This document shows positions 45,015-55,982 of a DNA stretch of 64,000 nucleotides, piece after piece. Where the stretch lies: contig NW_026252100.1 of assembly GCF_025399195.1 (NCBI RefSeq), forward strand, positions 310,001 to 374,000. The letters are read 5' to 3'. How positions within the stretch are numbered: the first letter of the stretch is position 1; every line of letters begins with the position of its first letter. The stretch is from Umbelopsis ramanniana AG (taxonomy: Eukaryota; Mucoromycota; Umbelopsidomycetes; Umbelopsidales; Umbelopsidaceae). The notes beneath the pieces were generated by a model that worked only from the letters and a program-made list of their open reading frames with translations, was not told the DNA's origin and did no database searches. The translations under genes and the position numbers were made by a program.

Positions 45015-46759
45015 GATGGAGGGGATATGACTCGGGACGATTAGGTGGATTGATAGTAAAGAGAGAGGAGAAGAGAGAGAGAAGAGATTACAAAATGAAG
45101 CCCATTAAAAAAAAGTAGGGCTTAGCAGGTGTCTTGACTGGGTAAAAGAAAGAGGAAAAAAATCACCAGAAGGGGGGGCGTTCAAGCGTCAATGCTTTTA
45201 TTATCATACTCTAGAATTTTATCTTGATTTCTAAAATGGCGTATTTCTCCCTTAATCCCCCTTTTCATTGAGGTGTAGCTCCCCCCCCCAGTTTGTCGGC
45301 CTTAGCAAACCGGAGACAGATCAGCTCAGCAAAATCTTTCATTTCCCCCGTCTTTCTATGCTGGATTGTTGCATAGTGTCACATTTGGGGGGTGGAGACT
45401 TTATCGAAGCATTTTTAAGAGAAAAGAACCACCTTGATCCGCCATCAAGACCAAAGCTCCCATCGGACTCAAACTTTAAAATGCTATTATGGCTCAAAAC
45501 TGCTGATGCTCACTTTCATTTTTTTTTTTTTCATGGAGGTCCAGATCTCAGAACCCTTCAAAGTTTCATTTTACTATTGTGACGAAATTTTAACCTGTGG
45601 CGGAAAGCCAAATATGAAGGTACTCCGAAATCCACGTTGTCACATATCAAATTCGTACCTTTTTTTTCATTTCGGCGAAATATGAACACCTGCTAGGATA
45701 GCGACGCGCTTCTCTGATTCCAAGATGGACAACGCTGAGGCATTTCTAAAAAATAATGGAATACACCGGTTTACTATCCTCCCGAATGCTGAACCGAACA
45801 CCTTTTTGTATCCTTCACCCTAGCAAGTCGGCTCTCCCATCCTTTTCAAACCGGATTATGAATTACTAGCTAACCCAATTTCAACTGGTGCAGATTATCA
45901 TGAATGAGCTGTTTCTATTTTTTTCCACAACGAAGGAGATTCATGCGACTCCGTTTTGATTGTAATGAATTTGTCACACAAGTGCCTCCTCCGTTTTAGC
46001 TTTAAGTAACCGGGCTTCGACAAGCAACACTTCCCTAATATGGATCAAAATCGAACCAGAAAACTTGCCTTTTGCGATATTTTAGGTCTGTCCTTTATCC
46101 GCAACAATTGGTCATTTTCCCCCCCAAACATGTTGAGCTGGTAACAACATCTTTGAGTTCAGAGCAACGCCATCTCATTCCAAAAATATGTTGTTGGGTG
46201 TTTCATTTCCAAACCACAGGGATCCCCTCAATCCCCCCACCACGCTCGCTCCACCACCTTAGTGCACGGTCCTAGAACCTCATATAATGAATATATGAAA
46301 TGCAATCAACGGGTTAGAGGATGACGGGGGACATTGGCTGCATCGTAGATCCTTCCTTTCCTCCTTTCACCCTTTATTATTAGACAGCCCCCAAAAACCT
46401 GATCTTACCCACACTCCCACATAAGCTGCTGCGAATTTTTTTTTTTGTTATCTTACTCCAAAAACTGCGTTACACACAATTTGTTCTGAGATGGAACACA
46501 TTCTAGCTTGACGTTATTGCCTGTCTGCCACATTTTGTCCCACCGGACTTCCAGAAACATCCGCAACTGCCCTATTTACTTCGCTGAGCGCTACTACATT
46601 CGGGTGGTCCGATCACGTTCGCTCCCCAAAAGGGTTCAACATCCCGGAAAAAGAACAAAAAGGTTGAGCACATTGATGGCCGGCGTTGCCTTCATTAGAC
46701 GATGTAACATTTGCAAATATTTTATAGCACCAAAGAAGAGCTCTCTCCATTGACATGCT
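45015..46759. other. Long intergenic stretch upstream of the homeobox gene
   Basis: About 1.75 kb with several open frames of 60-105 codons, none with motifs. It must contain the homeobox promoter and leader and the BUD13 3' UTR. No repeat or RNA gene identified. Confidence 0.5.
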
Positions 46760-48307
46760 TCACATGTCTTCAACTGACCAGGCGTGCGCTTCTGCATCAC
46801 GCGCACTACGGGCGTTTTGCCGAAGAAAGTAGTCTTTTTCAAACCCATTGGACCGGTCTATTAAAACCAGTCAGCACCCCATTGCACAGACGTATAGCCA
46901 CTCAATTTCCACTAACTCACCTACGCCATCCCATCGATAACCAGGAGGAATACCAAACCGATTTGGAGCCCATTGACCCTGGTACGTGGGTCGTCTTGAC
47001 TTCTTCTTTTTCTTGCTTGCCTAATGGAATAAAAATCAGTCACATTGGCTGAGCCCTGAGCTGAGATGCACTCAGCTCACAAAAAAAAAAAATTTAGTTC
47101 CCCCAAAGCTTACACTTAAAAATTGAGCGGCTGGATCGTTCCACAGTTCCCGTTCTTTCAATTCATCATTGAATTCCCGATCGTCAGCATACCTAGAATG
47201 GATCATCAATGTCAAATCCCACACATTCCATTGGTGATGCAAGTGTGATCCAAGCATTTGCAACGTATTACAGAAGCATATTAAAAATAAAAATAAAAAT
47301 TTGTGCGTATTGTGATCAGTAACAAAGCATCTGAGAGTAGCAACAATTTCTTTTTTTCCCATTTGCCTATTTACCGTGCTAATGGCTTGTTCTTTTCTTC
47401 TTCCAGTCTTTTTTGTTCGGCTGCCTTCTCTTCGCGTTGGACCAATCCTTTACCCCATTCCATCATTCTTTCTTGCTTTTCCAATTCCTCCTTCTTGCGT
47501 CGAGCTTCTTCAGCTTTGAGTACGCCAACATCGAATTTTCGTCCACTTTTATCTCGATATACCGTCGTTGCATCTCGTCCAGATAGCGTTGGATCTAACT
47601 CTCGCATTTCTTTATCGCGCTGTTTTTTTAATCGAATCGTTTCCGCTTTGATTTGTTCCGTCGTTTGCAAGCCTACTCGATGTCCACTGGACATTCGAAG
47701 TTCGTCTTCGTCCCGATCATCCGAGTTTTGTCGTGATACTCTTAAAGACGGTGGTGATGGGCTGAGTGATCTCATTTGTCGTGAAGGTGTGGTTGATGAT
47801 GTTTCGCGTGAACGAGGTTGAGGTCGATCCATGGTGGGGACTAGTGCGTGTCATGAGGGTTATGCATGAGTCTACCGTCAATCTATTGCCGGAGTGCCTT
47901 ATTTTGCAATAGTATTCCTTACCTTCACCAACAATTTGAGGTCTTTCATCTTCTGCTTCTTCTTCCTCTTCTCCTTCACGAATAATCGTCCATCCAGATG
48001 TTTTTGGGGTGTAGAGTGATTTGGTTTCTGTTACCGTCGCTTCTTCAGATTCCATGAATGTATCCTCGTCGTCGTCTTGGACTTTGGCTTGCCGCCAGCT
48101 ATCTTCTTCTTCGTCTATGATGCCGATGTTGCCTTTTTTTATGCGTTTGGGTATCTTCTTTTTTTTCTTTTTGGACTGCCCTTCTTGGCCAGAGCCAAGA
48201 TATTTACTTGCAATGTACGCTTTGGTAGACTCATCGCCAGGTGCAGTAGCGAGATATTTACGCCTTATATATTCTGCTTTGGCAGCAGCCGCATCAGCAT
48301 CGTTCAT
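46760..48307 (-). CDS. BUD13: Pre-mRNA-splicing factor Bud13 (Cwc26)
   Basis: Five exons in transcript order: 48307-47923, 47840-47375, 47192-47114, 47020-46921, 46857-46760; 375 residues. A Lys-rich N-terminus is followed by the Cwf26 region: [60 protein letters not shown], then [20 protein letters not shown] and an end in WSVEDM, a near-complete Bud13 signature. Bud13 forms the RES complex with Snu17 and Pml1, aiding the first splicing step and pre-mRNA retention. The start is uncertain: the frame is open further upstream without an ATG, so a short first exon could be missing. It is divergent from SAS10 by 397 bp. Confidence 0.93.
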
Positions 48308-48704
48308 TAGGTCGAGCAATCTTTGGGGTTTGAGAAATGCAAGGGAAAATGTTCACCAACAACCCTGAGGGGAAATCTGTTGTGCGTGCTGCGTCGATGA
48401 AAAGGCAGTCACTCGCCCTTTCATGGCATTTGCCAGCCGTTTTGTGCGGTGTGCTGTATTAATCCGTCAAAAAGTATGACAGAACATGAAATGATCCATG
48501 AAAGCTATTATTTTACATATCATTTTTGCTATCTAGTTGTCCATGCTGCACTCTGAGGTTTTACGAGGTGTGTTCTTAGCGTTTACTTTCGAGCACTGCA
48601 AACAAAATTGCCAGAGTTGTTACAAAGTCCGCCGGTTTAAAAAAAAAAAAATGGGCCATGAACAAAATTTTCGAGTACTCAGTAGCCTTCACGCCTTTTG
48701 CAAC
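48308..48704. promoter_or_regulatory. Divergent promoter between BUD13 and SAS10
   Basis: 397 bp with an A-run near 48640 and an AAAATTTTCGA string at 48664-48674 that loosely resembles the yeast ribosome-biogenesis RRPE element. No gene. Confidence 0.4.
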
Positions 48705-51043
48705 ATGGGAAAGAAAAGAACTCCTGGCCGAAGAAGAGAAGTTGTTGATCACTCTGGTGACTATGACAATAGAACAGAAGGAAAGATCAACGCAATCAAC
48801 ACCTGGAACGATATAGAACATGACGAGGAAGATCAATGTAAGTGTCCCCCCGGGCCATACAGTATTCAACATGATACTGATTACCAGCACCATTTTGCAG
48901 TTCATGAAGATCGTGAAAAAGTTTTGCTCGGCTACGAGAAGCAAATGCGTGGAGACGATCAAGGTATGTATCGATCTTATGGCATTGGAGCTTGACATGC
49001 CCAGTATCCTTTGCATCTAACTCCCCCCACTTTTTAAACTAGATTCCGAAATGAGCGAGCAAGAAGTTTATGGACTCGAAGGTGTCGACTCTGACGATGA
49101 AGAAGACCAAAACGACTATCAATCTGACGACGATGACGAAAAGGACGAGGAAGAAGAAAAGGAGTCGGAATCATGGGGTCAAAGCAAAAAGTCCTACTAT
49201 GATGCAGACGAAGGTTCTGATTTAGAGGAAATGCGCGAAGAAGAACAAGAAGCCATTCGATTGCAGAAGAAAAGAATAGAAGCTATGGACGAAGAAGACT
49301 TCGTCGAAGCTGGATGGGGTGGTGTGTCATTGGAGAAGGTAAGTTCAACACCGGCTCAATGTGTGGATCTTGTTACGGCTTCTTTTTTCTAATCATCAAA
49401 TATACGGCTTAGGATGATGACGAAGACAGAAAGCTCGTTGAGAGTGTCAACAAAGATTTGGAAGATATTACCTTCTCCAAGTACGTATTTATTCACATCC
49501 TTCGCACCGCCTCCATGGTAATGAAAGCCACACCGCTAATATCCCTCCTTCCCCTAGTGACATTGAATCTGAACGGATATCAAAACGTTTAAGATCTAAT
49601 ATGCCTACAACCGAAGTGCTGAAGATTCTACAAAACGAGTCGCCTGAACTTGTGGAACTCTTGAGTGAATTCAAGGATAGGCTCTCTACCATTAAAGAAC
49701 TTGCACCTGTTATCACAACGTAAGTTCAACCATTCAAAACCAAACTTTGTACTCCTTCATATGTCAAACATCATACTCATTTCCCGTGTCTGCAGTCTCC
49801 AACAGGTCACAGACTCTAAAAACAAGGCAGTTGAATTCTTCAAGTTCAAATACCGTAAGTTCAACTTTATGGCAATACCAATTGAATGGAAGAATTTATC
49901 ATAACCTGTCTTCCTCCACAGACTTGATCCTCAACTATTTGACCAACATTGCGTTCTACTTGTGCCTCAAGGCGTCGGGAGCATCAAATATTCGTGATCA
50001 CCCAGTCATTGGTAGCTTGGTAGAGTTGCGTACCTCCATTGAGAAAGCGGAAGCTATCGAGAAGAAGTTGAACATGGAAAAGCAAATCAGTCACGTTACC
50101 AAGCAGCTTGAAGAACTGGATACTGCACCAAAGAAGGCAGTGAACAAGAATGGAAAGATTAATGGCAAGGCTCCTAAAAAGACAGCGAAGCCAGTGGAGA
50201 CTGCCGAGCAGCATCCAGAAGAAAGCGATGATGAATCTGAGATTGAGGAAGATCACATTGATGTACCTATGATCGAAGAGGAATTCAAGAGCATGAAGAA
50301 GGCAAACAAAAAGCGAAAACGTCAAATTGCGAATGACGATTTCCAAGATTTGGATGCGCTTGACACTGTTGATATTGAAGATAAGGCTGCCAAAAAGAGA
50401 AGCTTGAGAGATTATGTAGCCAAGATCGACACAGTAAGTTCAGCGAAGTGATCTTCGTGAGACGAATCCTCCTTATCTCTTGTAAATACTAAACTCACAA
50501 TCTCCTGTTTGTTTCCTTTCTATCTCACAGAAACAACAAAAGCGAAATGCTAAATATCAAGGTGATTCTGATATCCCGTACAAGGATCGTGCCAAGCGAG
50601 ACCAGAAGGGTGTTGCCCAGCCACAGGATAACAGTGCCGACCTGGACGATGCTGACTGGGACGATACTGATGTCCAACGGGCTCAAGGCAATGCAGAAGA
50701 TGAGAACGATGATCTTTATGAACAGGTCAAGGCGAAGAAGGCAGCATTGAAGGAGTCGAAGAAAGCCGACTACGAAGCCACACGTATGCCTATCATTGCC
50801 GATGAAGATTTGGCCGATGGAGATAAACGCAGTGTAACCTGGCAGATCTTGAAGAACAGAGGTCTTACCCCCCATCGTAAGAAGGAGAACAGAAACTCTC
50901 GTGTCAAGCACCGCAACAAGTACGAGAAGAAGATGAAGAACTTGAGCTCTTTCCGCGCCGTCGCCAAGACTCAAGATGGTGCTTATGGAGGAGAAAAGAC
51001 TGGTATTCGTACTGGACTTGCCCGCAGTGTCAAACTTGCTTAG
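48705..51043 (+). CDS. SAS10: SSU processome protein Sas10/Utp3
   Basis: Eight exons: 48705-48837, 48901-48963, 49043-49338, 49413-49480, 49558-49719, 49796-49854, 49922-50433, 50531-51043; 601 residues. The N-terminal half is very acidic (Asp/Glu runs about 80-110). A Sas10/Utp3/C1D helical domain spans about 200-300 (LLSEFKDRLSTIKEL, LILNYLTNIAFYLCLKASG). The C-terminus carries the Sas10 signature RSVTWQILKNRGLTPHRKK and NSRVKHRNKYEKK. It functions in nucleolar 18S rRNA processing, the same machine as UTP22 at 5.6-9.9 kb. All junctions keep phase. Confidence 0.95.
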
Positions 51044-51443
51044 TTGCCTATATTACCTTGGTCTTTGCTATTTCCATTACTCTCACCCTCATTTTTTTTT
51101 TTTTTTCAAAGAAAAAAAACTTGTACAACATTCAACATCCCTTAAGTCATTGTTTCGGCATTCATTTTTCCTTCATTCCGCTTCAAAATCTAGATACACC
51201 CTTTCAATCCAAACAAACTAGCAAAACGTGCAGTAAAATAAAGAAAAAGAAAAAGATTTACTGGTCATATAATGAAGATTTTACATATTGCATATTGAGA
51301 GAGAGAAAAAGGGGAGGGTGAAGTATAAACGTTTGGTTTGAAAAAGATGGAGAGAGGGGAAACATTATTATGACATTAAAGCAAAGATACATTACACAGA
51401 ACATTTACCAAGTCATCATTCTCTAATGACAAATACAAGGTGC
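51044..51443. other. Convergent 3' region, no gene seen
   Basis: 400 bp between SAS10 and the next minus-strand stop: T- and A-rich, with a GA-rich stretch near 51298. Presumed 3' UTRs. Confidence 0.6.
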
Positions 51444-53156
51444 TTATAAACCTGACGAGGCGCCCAAGTCTTTGGAACCTTTCTTGCCAAAGGCGTCTGA
51501 CGTTTCAATCAAATCATCCACATGGTCAAGAAATTCTTGAATGCCTTTAAAGTACTCTGGTCCAAGGCCACTTGATCGTTCCGGTAAGGAGGAGGCTCGT
51601 AAAGATGCAGCTCGACGGGAAGTTGAGGTCTGTGATGGGCTTGAATACATGTTGGAATCAAATGCATGCGAGAGCGTCTTGATGGGAGCTGACCGGCGTC
51701 GCGTTGGTGGTTTCGGCATCATGTTTGAAAAATCCGTAGACAAGACCACAAGGTCATCTGGTAGTGAATCATCCACGTCCTCTTCTGGATAAATCGGCAA
51801 ACTTGGGGTAGAATTGTGCGGTGAACTGTCATAATAATTTTCAAGGATGAAATGTGGGCTATCTGGGTCGATGCCAATGGTTCTTAACCATCGACGAGCA
51901 TACTGCTTTCGACGAAGCGGTTCATCGACTCCTGATGGCTTGAACGATTTGAATACGCTGTCTGGGAAAAGTACGCGGACCTCACTGCCAACCACGGATA
52001 CTTTAAAATGACCATGGCGCGATAAACGACGTAAAATGGTGATGACATTGTTCAAATGCGTCTGATAAAGCTCAGCAGCGGACTCGACGGATCGTATAAA
52101 CAGCATATCCAAATAGCCAGAGTTACTTCCTGAAGAACTTGTGGCCGATATCAAATCTGAATCCCACAGTGCGGCACCATCCAATATGAAAGACAGACAT
52201 ATCCGTGGTGTATCCTCGTCACCTAGTAGCATGGGGTGCTTTTCTGGTGGTTTTTTAGGCGTACGTCCTTGTCGCTTGGAACCACCCAAATGGATTTCCG
52301 ACAAATCATCCGAACGCATAAACTCGTACTGAACATTGCTTTTGGCTTGGTCTGAGGATGAAGGAGAGGTTAATCCAGAGCGACGAGATGCAACCGAGGT
52401 ACGTCGAACAAGACCAGCAGCGTTTTCGCCGCCTTCAGCTTCATCGGATGGGTCAACCGCTTCAAAGATACCGCGACTCTTTCCAAACATACCATTGTAA
52501 TAGTTGGTATTGGCATCGCTGGCATTTTCTTCCTTATCGGAAAGGTTTGAGCTCAGAACGGGGCTGGAGGGGCTAGAAGAATTATTTTGGTTCATTTTGC
52601 ATGTGGCCGTAAAGGTGCGTGACGGTACTTGAGATAAGACACTAGTCTGACTACCGCCTGAAGCGGCGTTGGTAGCTTGGAAGATACTCTGTGGCTTCCC
52701 AGTGGAAAAGTTACGAGCAAATGGAGTTCTTGTATAGCCTACAACGGCCGTTCGTGAAAACCCTGCTCCGGCATTGTTACCGGTTTGGCTGATGGCACTG
52801 GTGCCAGACGATACAATGGTTCGAAACTGAAACTGTTGTCCTCCTCTTGGCACTGGAAACATGGCGGTAGGTCGAACGGCAGAGCGAGCGGCCATGACTT
52901 TGACAACAGGAAACTGCTTTTGTAAAAAGTTCAACAACTGAACTCTCTCTTGCTCAGCAGATAGATGAAATAAGATTTGTTGTTGCTTCTGTTGTTGTTG
53001 TAAACGAAGTATGCTCGCCCGGACATTATTTACAACCACGAACGGAGACGGTGGTATTGTAGATAATTTAGGAGGCGGTTGTACCAGCTCCGTCACTTTT
53101 GTCCTTAAGAAGTGGCGAAGCTGGTTAAAGCTTGCAAGAATAGTAAACGGTCGCAT
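51444..53156 (-). CDS. Protein of unknown function, possible mitochondrial leader
   Basis: A single open frame of 570 residues from ATG 53156; the frame continues upstream to an ATG at 53303 with an unconvincing 49-residue extension. The first 190 residues are rich in Arg, Ser, Gln and Phe and low in acidic residues, with ARNFSTGK and RTFTATCK, as in mitochondrial leader regions; a Gln run sits near 52-60. Then a Ser/Asp-rich linker, and a compact region (about 295-440) with RICLSFILDGAALWDSDLI, VITILRRLSRHGHFKVSVVG and RRWLRTIGIDPDSPHFIL. The tail is Ser-rich, ending near IQEFLDHVDDLIETSDAFG. I do not recognise the family. Localisation is inference. Confidence 0.7.
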   Translation of the reverse strand: MRPFTILASFNQLRHFLRTKVTELVQPPPKLSTIPPSPFVVVNNVRASILRLQQQQKQQQILFHLSAEQERVQLLNFLQKQFPVVKVMAARSAVRPTAMFPVPRGGQQFQFRTIVSSGTSAISQTGNNAGAGFSRTAVVGYTRTPFARNFSTGKPQSIFQATNAASGGSQTSVLSQVPSRTFTATCKMNQNNSSSPSSPVLSSNLSDKEENASDANTNYYNGMFGKSRGIFEAVDPSDEAEGGENAAGLVRRTSVASRRSGLTSPSSSDQAKSNVQYEFMRSDDLSEIHLGGSKRQGRTPKKPPEKHPMLLGDEDTPRICLSFILDGAALWDSDLISATSSSGSNSGYLDMLFIRSVESAAELYQTHLNNVITILRRLSRHGHFKVSVVGSEVRVLFPDSVFKSFKPSGVDEPLRRKQYARRWLRTIGIDPDSPHFILENYYDSSPHNSTPSLPIYPEEDVDDSLPDDLVVLSTDFSNMMPKPPTRRRSAPIKTLSHAFDSNMYSSPSQTSTSRRAASLRASSLPERSSGLGPEYFKGIQEFLDHVDDLIETSDAFGKKGSKDLGASSGL

Positions 53157-53651
53157 ACTATTGATACATTTGCTCGAGTGAAAGGGGAAAGAAGAGAAGG
53201 ACGCCAAACGACTGGTCCAATAAAAGATTGTTGGGTAAGTAAGTAGGATAATTTGGCTGGCACACGCAACCTCCATGATAACGTGACAGTTCTTAATAGC
53301 CAATGATCGGCCTTCTTTTGTTGCCTGGTGACCGTGACTTGTTTGGGGACAAATGTCTGCTGCTGAATCGCATCGGTTCCACTGCCCCTACGACTCTCAA
53401 ACAGCTTTTAGCCGATTAAAAAGTGAAAGCTATCATTTATATTGAACTTTTTCATGAGATTTATCTGGTATAATTTTTGTGGGAGCCTAGATTATATCTG
53501 GACATGTCTATTGTTTTTGGGTGGGTGGGGTTGCCATTGTATCAGAAATTGGTCATCGATGAAATAAGCTGCAAACTTTGCGCACGCTAAATTTGTATGA
53601 TTCACATCTCTATAAAAAATGGCCTGTCAAACATACTAAAAGTGAAAAATC
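53157..53651. other. Spacer between unknown gene and COQ11
   Basis: 495 bp. It contains the possible in-frame 5' extension to 53303 and presumably the promoter of the unknown gene and the COQ11 3' UTR. No other feature. Confidence 0.55.
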
Positions 53652-54878
53652 TTATACATGGGCGCTGACAGGCGCAGCTGGTTGTGGAGGAGTAGAGAGC
53701 AACTTTTGCATATCGCTAACATCAAGAATCCCTTTCAAAGTGGGTCTCGCTATACTCTCAATGACAGCCTCTGCAACTCTATCAACATTAAGAGCAGGCG
53801 TGGTCATCAGGGTTCCCATAGGTAGACTTGCAACATCTCGTGAGCAAGGTCCAGTGACAGTGTTGAGTATTTCAATCACGCCAGCGAGAGGGAGAGTATT
53901 TGGCCGTGCATCACTGTACATAAAACCTGAAAACATGTATATAGCCTATTAGCCAATATGGACAATCACCATTTGTGACAAATAGCGCTTGAGATGTTAC
54001 CGGGGCGGAGAACGACCGATCGAAATTCAGGTCGAGAGAAAAGGTATCGCTCAGCTTCACGTTTGGTGGTAATGTAGCGAGGGCTAATACATGGGAAAAG
54101 GTCGGTAGCAGAGACATAGACGTAGGATTGAATGGAAGGGCTTTGAGCCGCTGCCTTTGCCAGGGAAATGGCTATTTGACATATTATTAGCGCAACAACA
54201 ACAACAAGAGAAACCACTGGTTTTAAACTTTTACCTGTGTCACGGTTCATCATTTCGTATGTCACTTTGGGAGTGGAATCTTGTTTGAACGGATTACCAT
54301 TATCTTTCATTCCGAGGAGCTGGCCAAAAACAGACCCTACTCCATCGATAGCATCTGTCACACTATTTGCCTGTACGATCTTCTTGTAGTCATTTTCCAT
54401 GAGGATTCCCACCGTGTGGACCACATCTGTCACACCCTCCAGAATTTCCTTGTAGCTGTCTGGCTCTGTGGAATCGCCCGCCACCCATTGCACCTGAGTT
54501 TGTTTATATCTGTCAGTCTACAATTTACCCGGGCCGCACTTTGACACAGTCATCGGTTATAATTAGGTTGTTTCCCATACCTCAGATTTCCATTCACCTT
54601 GGCTATTTGATGTGATACCTGTAGGTAAACCACGACGGCTATCAAATACATAAGTGTTAGTCAAAAGAAAAAAGGAGTAGAGGAAGTAGATATTAAAGAC
54701 GCGTGATATGTACCTTAAGCTGATAACTTCCCAACCTCGCCATACAGCCTGCTTGCATACATTCAAACCTAGGTCAAGTGTGAGAATGGGTACAGGATGT
54801 TGCTTTGTGTAGCAGTGATCAGTGCATACCTAAAAAACCAGTTCCGCCAACCACTAATATTTTCCTTGCTGCTGACAT
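53652..54878 (-). CDS. COQ11: Coq11-type mitochondrial NAD(P)-binding Rossmann protein
   Basis: Six exons in transcript order: 54878-54830, 54768-54714, 54638-54581, 54493-54235, 54171-54001, 53926-53652; 288 residues. An atypical short-chain dehydrogenase: dinucleotide loop VVGGTGFLGLN (about 9-19), the VQWVAGDSTEP and DVVHTVGIL strands, and KREAERYLF (YxxxK replaced by the atypical KREAE helix), then VVLRPGFMYSD. This pattern fits yeast YLR290C/Coq11 and NDUFA9-like relatives. In yeast Coq11 modulates coenzyme Q synthesis on the inner mitochondrial membrane. No obvious presequence is visible in the 8 residues before the Rossmann strand. Confidence 0.85.
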
Positions 54879-55982
54879 GGAGGTTGTTGCAGGATTATAT
54901 GTTCAATTTGCAGTTTGTTGTGGTGTTGGCCCTTAACCGCGCGCACTGGTAGAAAAAATTCCACTCGGAGTATCAAAATTCTCCCAAATTTTTTTTCTGC
55001 CGTACATTCAACGCCTCAGTGAAATCACACGAAAGTGCCTTATGGTACACAAGAGCCAATGCAATGACCCCGCCATAAATCAATGTTGTACTAATCATAC
55101 ATGAAATCGTCATATGCGATGGTAAACTATGCGTGGGGGAAATACTTTGGCTGTAAAAGTAGACTATTCTCAATCCCGCTTCAACGGTAAATGTCTCTGT
55201 GGAGTCAGGAACGAATCAAAGTGCTTGCCGCCCAGAGTATTGGTTATCAGACTAGCGGTCGAGAACACCAAAGCTTAAAAAATTAAATTTGTAAAAACCA
55301 GTCGTAAGCACGTTAAATGGGCGACAGACAGATATTGCTCAATCTCCCACACTTTCCATGTATACTGCAACGTACCAATGTGATCGACGACTGATATTAC
55401 TTGCTCGCTGTGATTATTGTAGTATTATCACACGTGCAACATGACAGACATTGCAGCTGGCCATGATGTACCAAAACATTAGTGCATGGAAGAACGGTAC
55501 GACAGAAAGAATTGGATAGTGGCGCTTAATAACCCTAAATCCGATAATCGGAGATGGATTGTTCCATCCACTGTACATCCAAAGGCAAGAGAGGCGTACT
55601 TATTGGAAATTATATCTGGCGGCTTGGTCATCAATAGATTTGGGACAGGTTTTTCTAGTCTATGAAAAGATTAAACTGGTTTCCTTCGTTTTGAAAGAGA
55701 AATAGCACCTATGGTTTTATTTTGATGCCCAAAGCTCGGGCCATGGCTGTATATCCTATAGAGGAATGGTCTCCACTTCCCTGAGGTTCTGTGCACGCCA
55801 TGCAGGGTATGATGTTGTTGGCGGTATTCAATATCCGACATTTTTTGGTGTTCAGCTCTCGATGCAATTTATTAATTTTTTTTTCATCGGTCTGCATCAA
55901 AGTCACCAATTTTCATTTGTTTCTTTTTACACAAACCACATCATCATCAATTTTGCACTCTCAAGCAACTTTTATACATACA
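54879..55982. other. Intergenic stretch, no gene recognised
   Basis: 1.1 kb between the divergent COQ11 and MHYT genes. A CACGTG box occurs at 55431-55436. Open frames here have no motif and overlap the MHYT leader. Confidence 0.5.
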
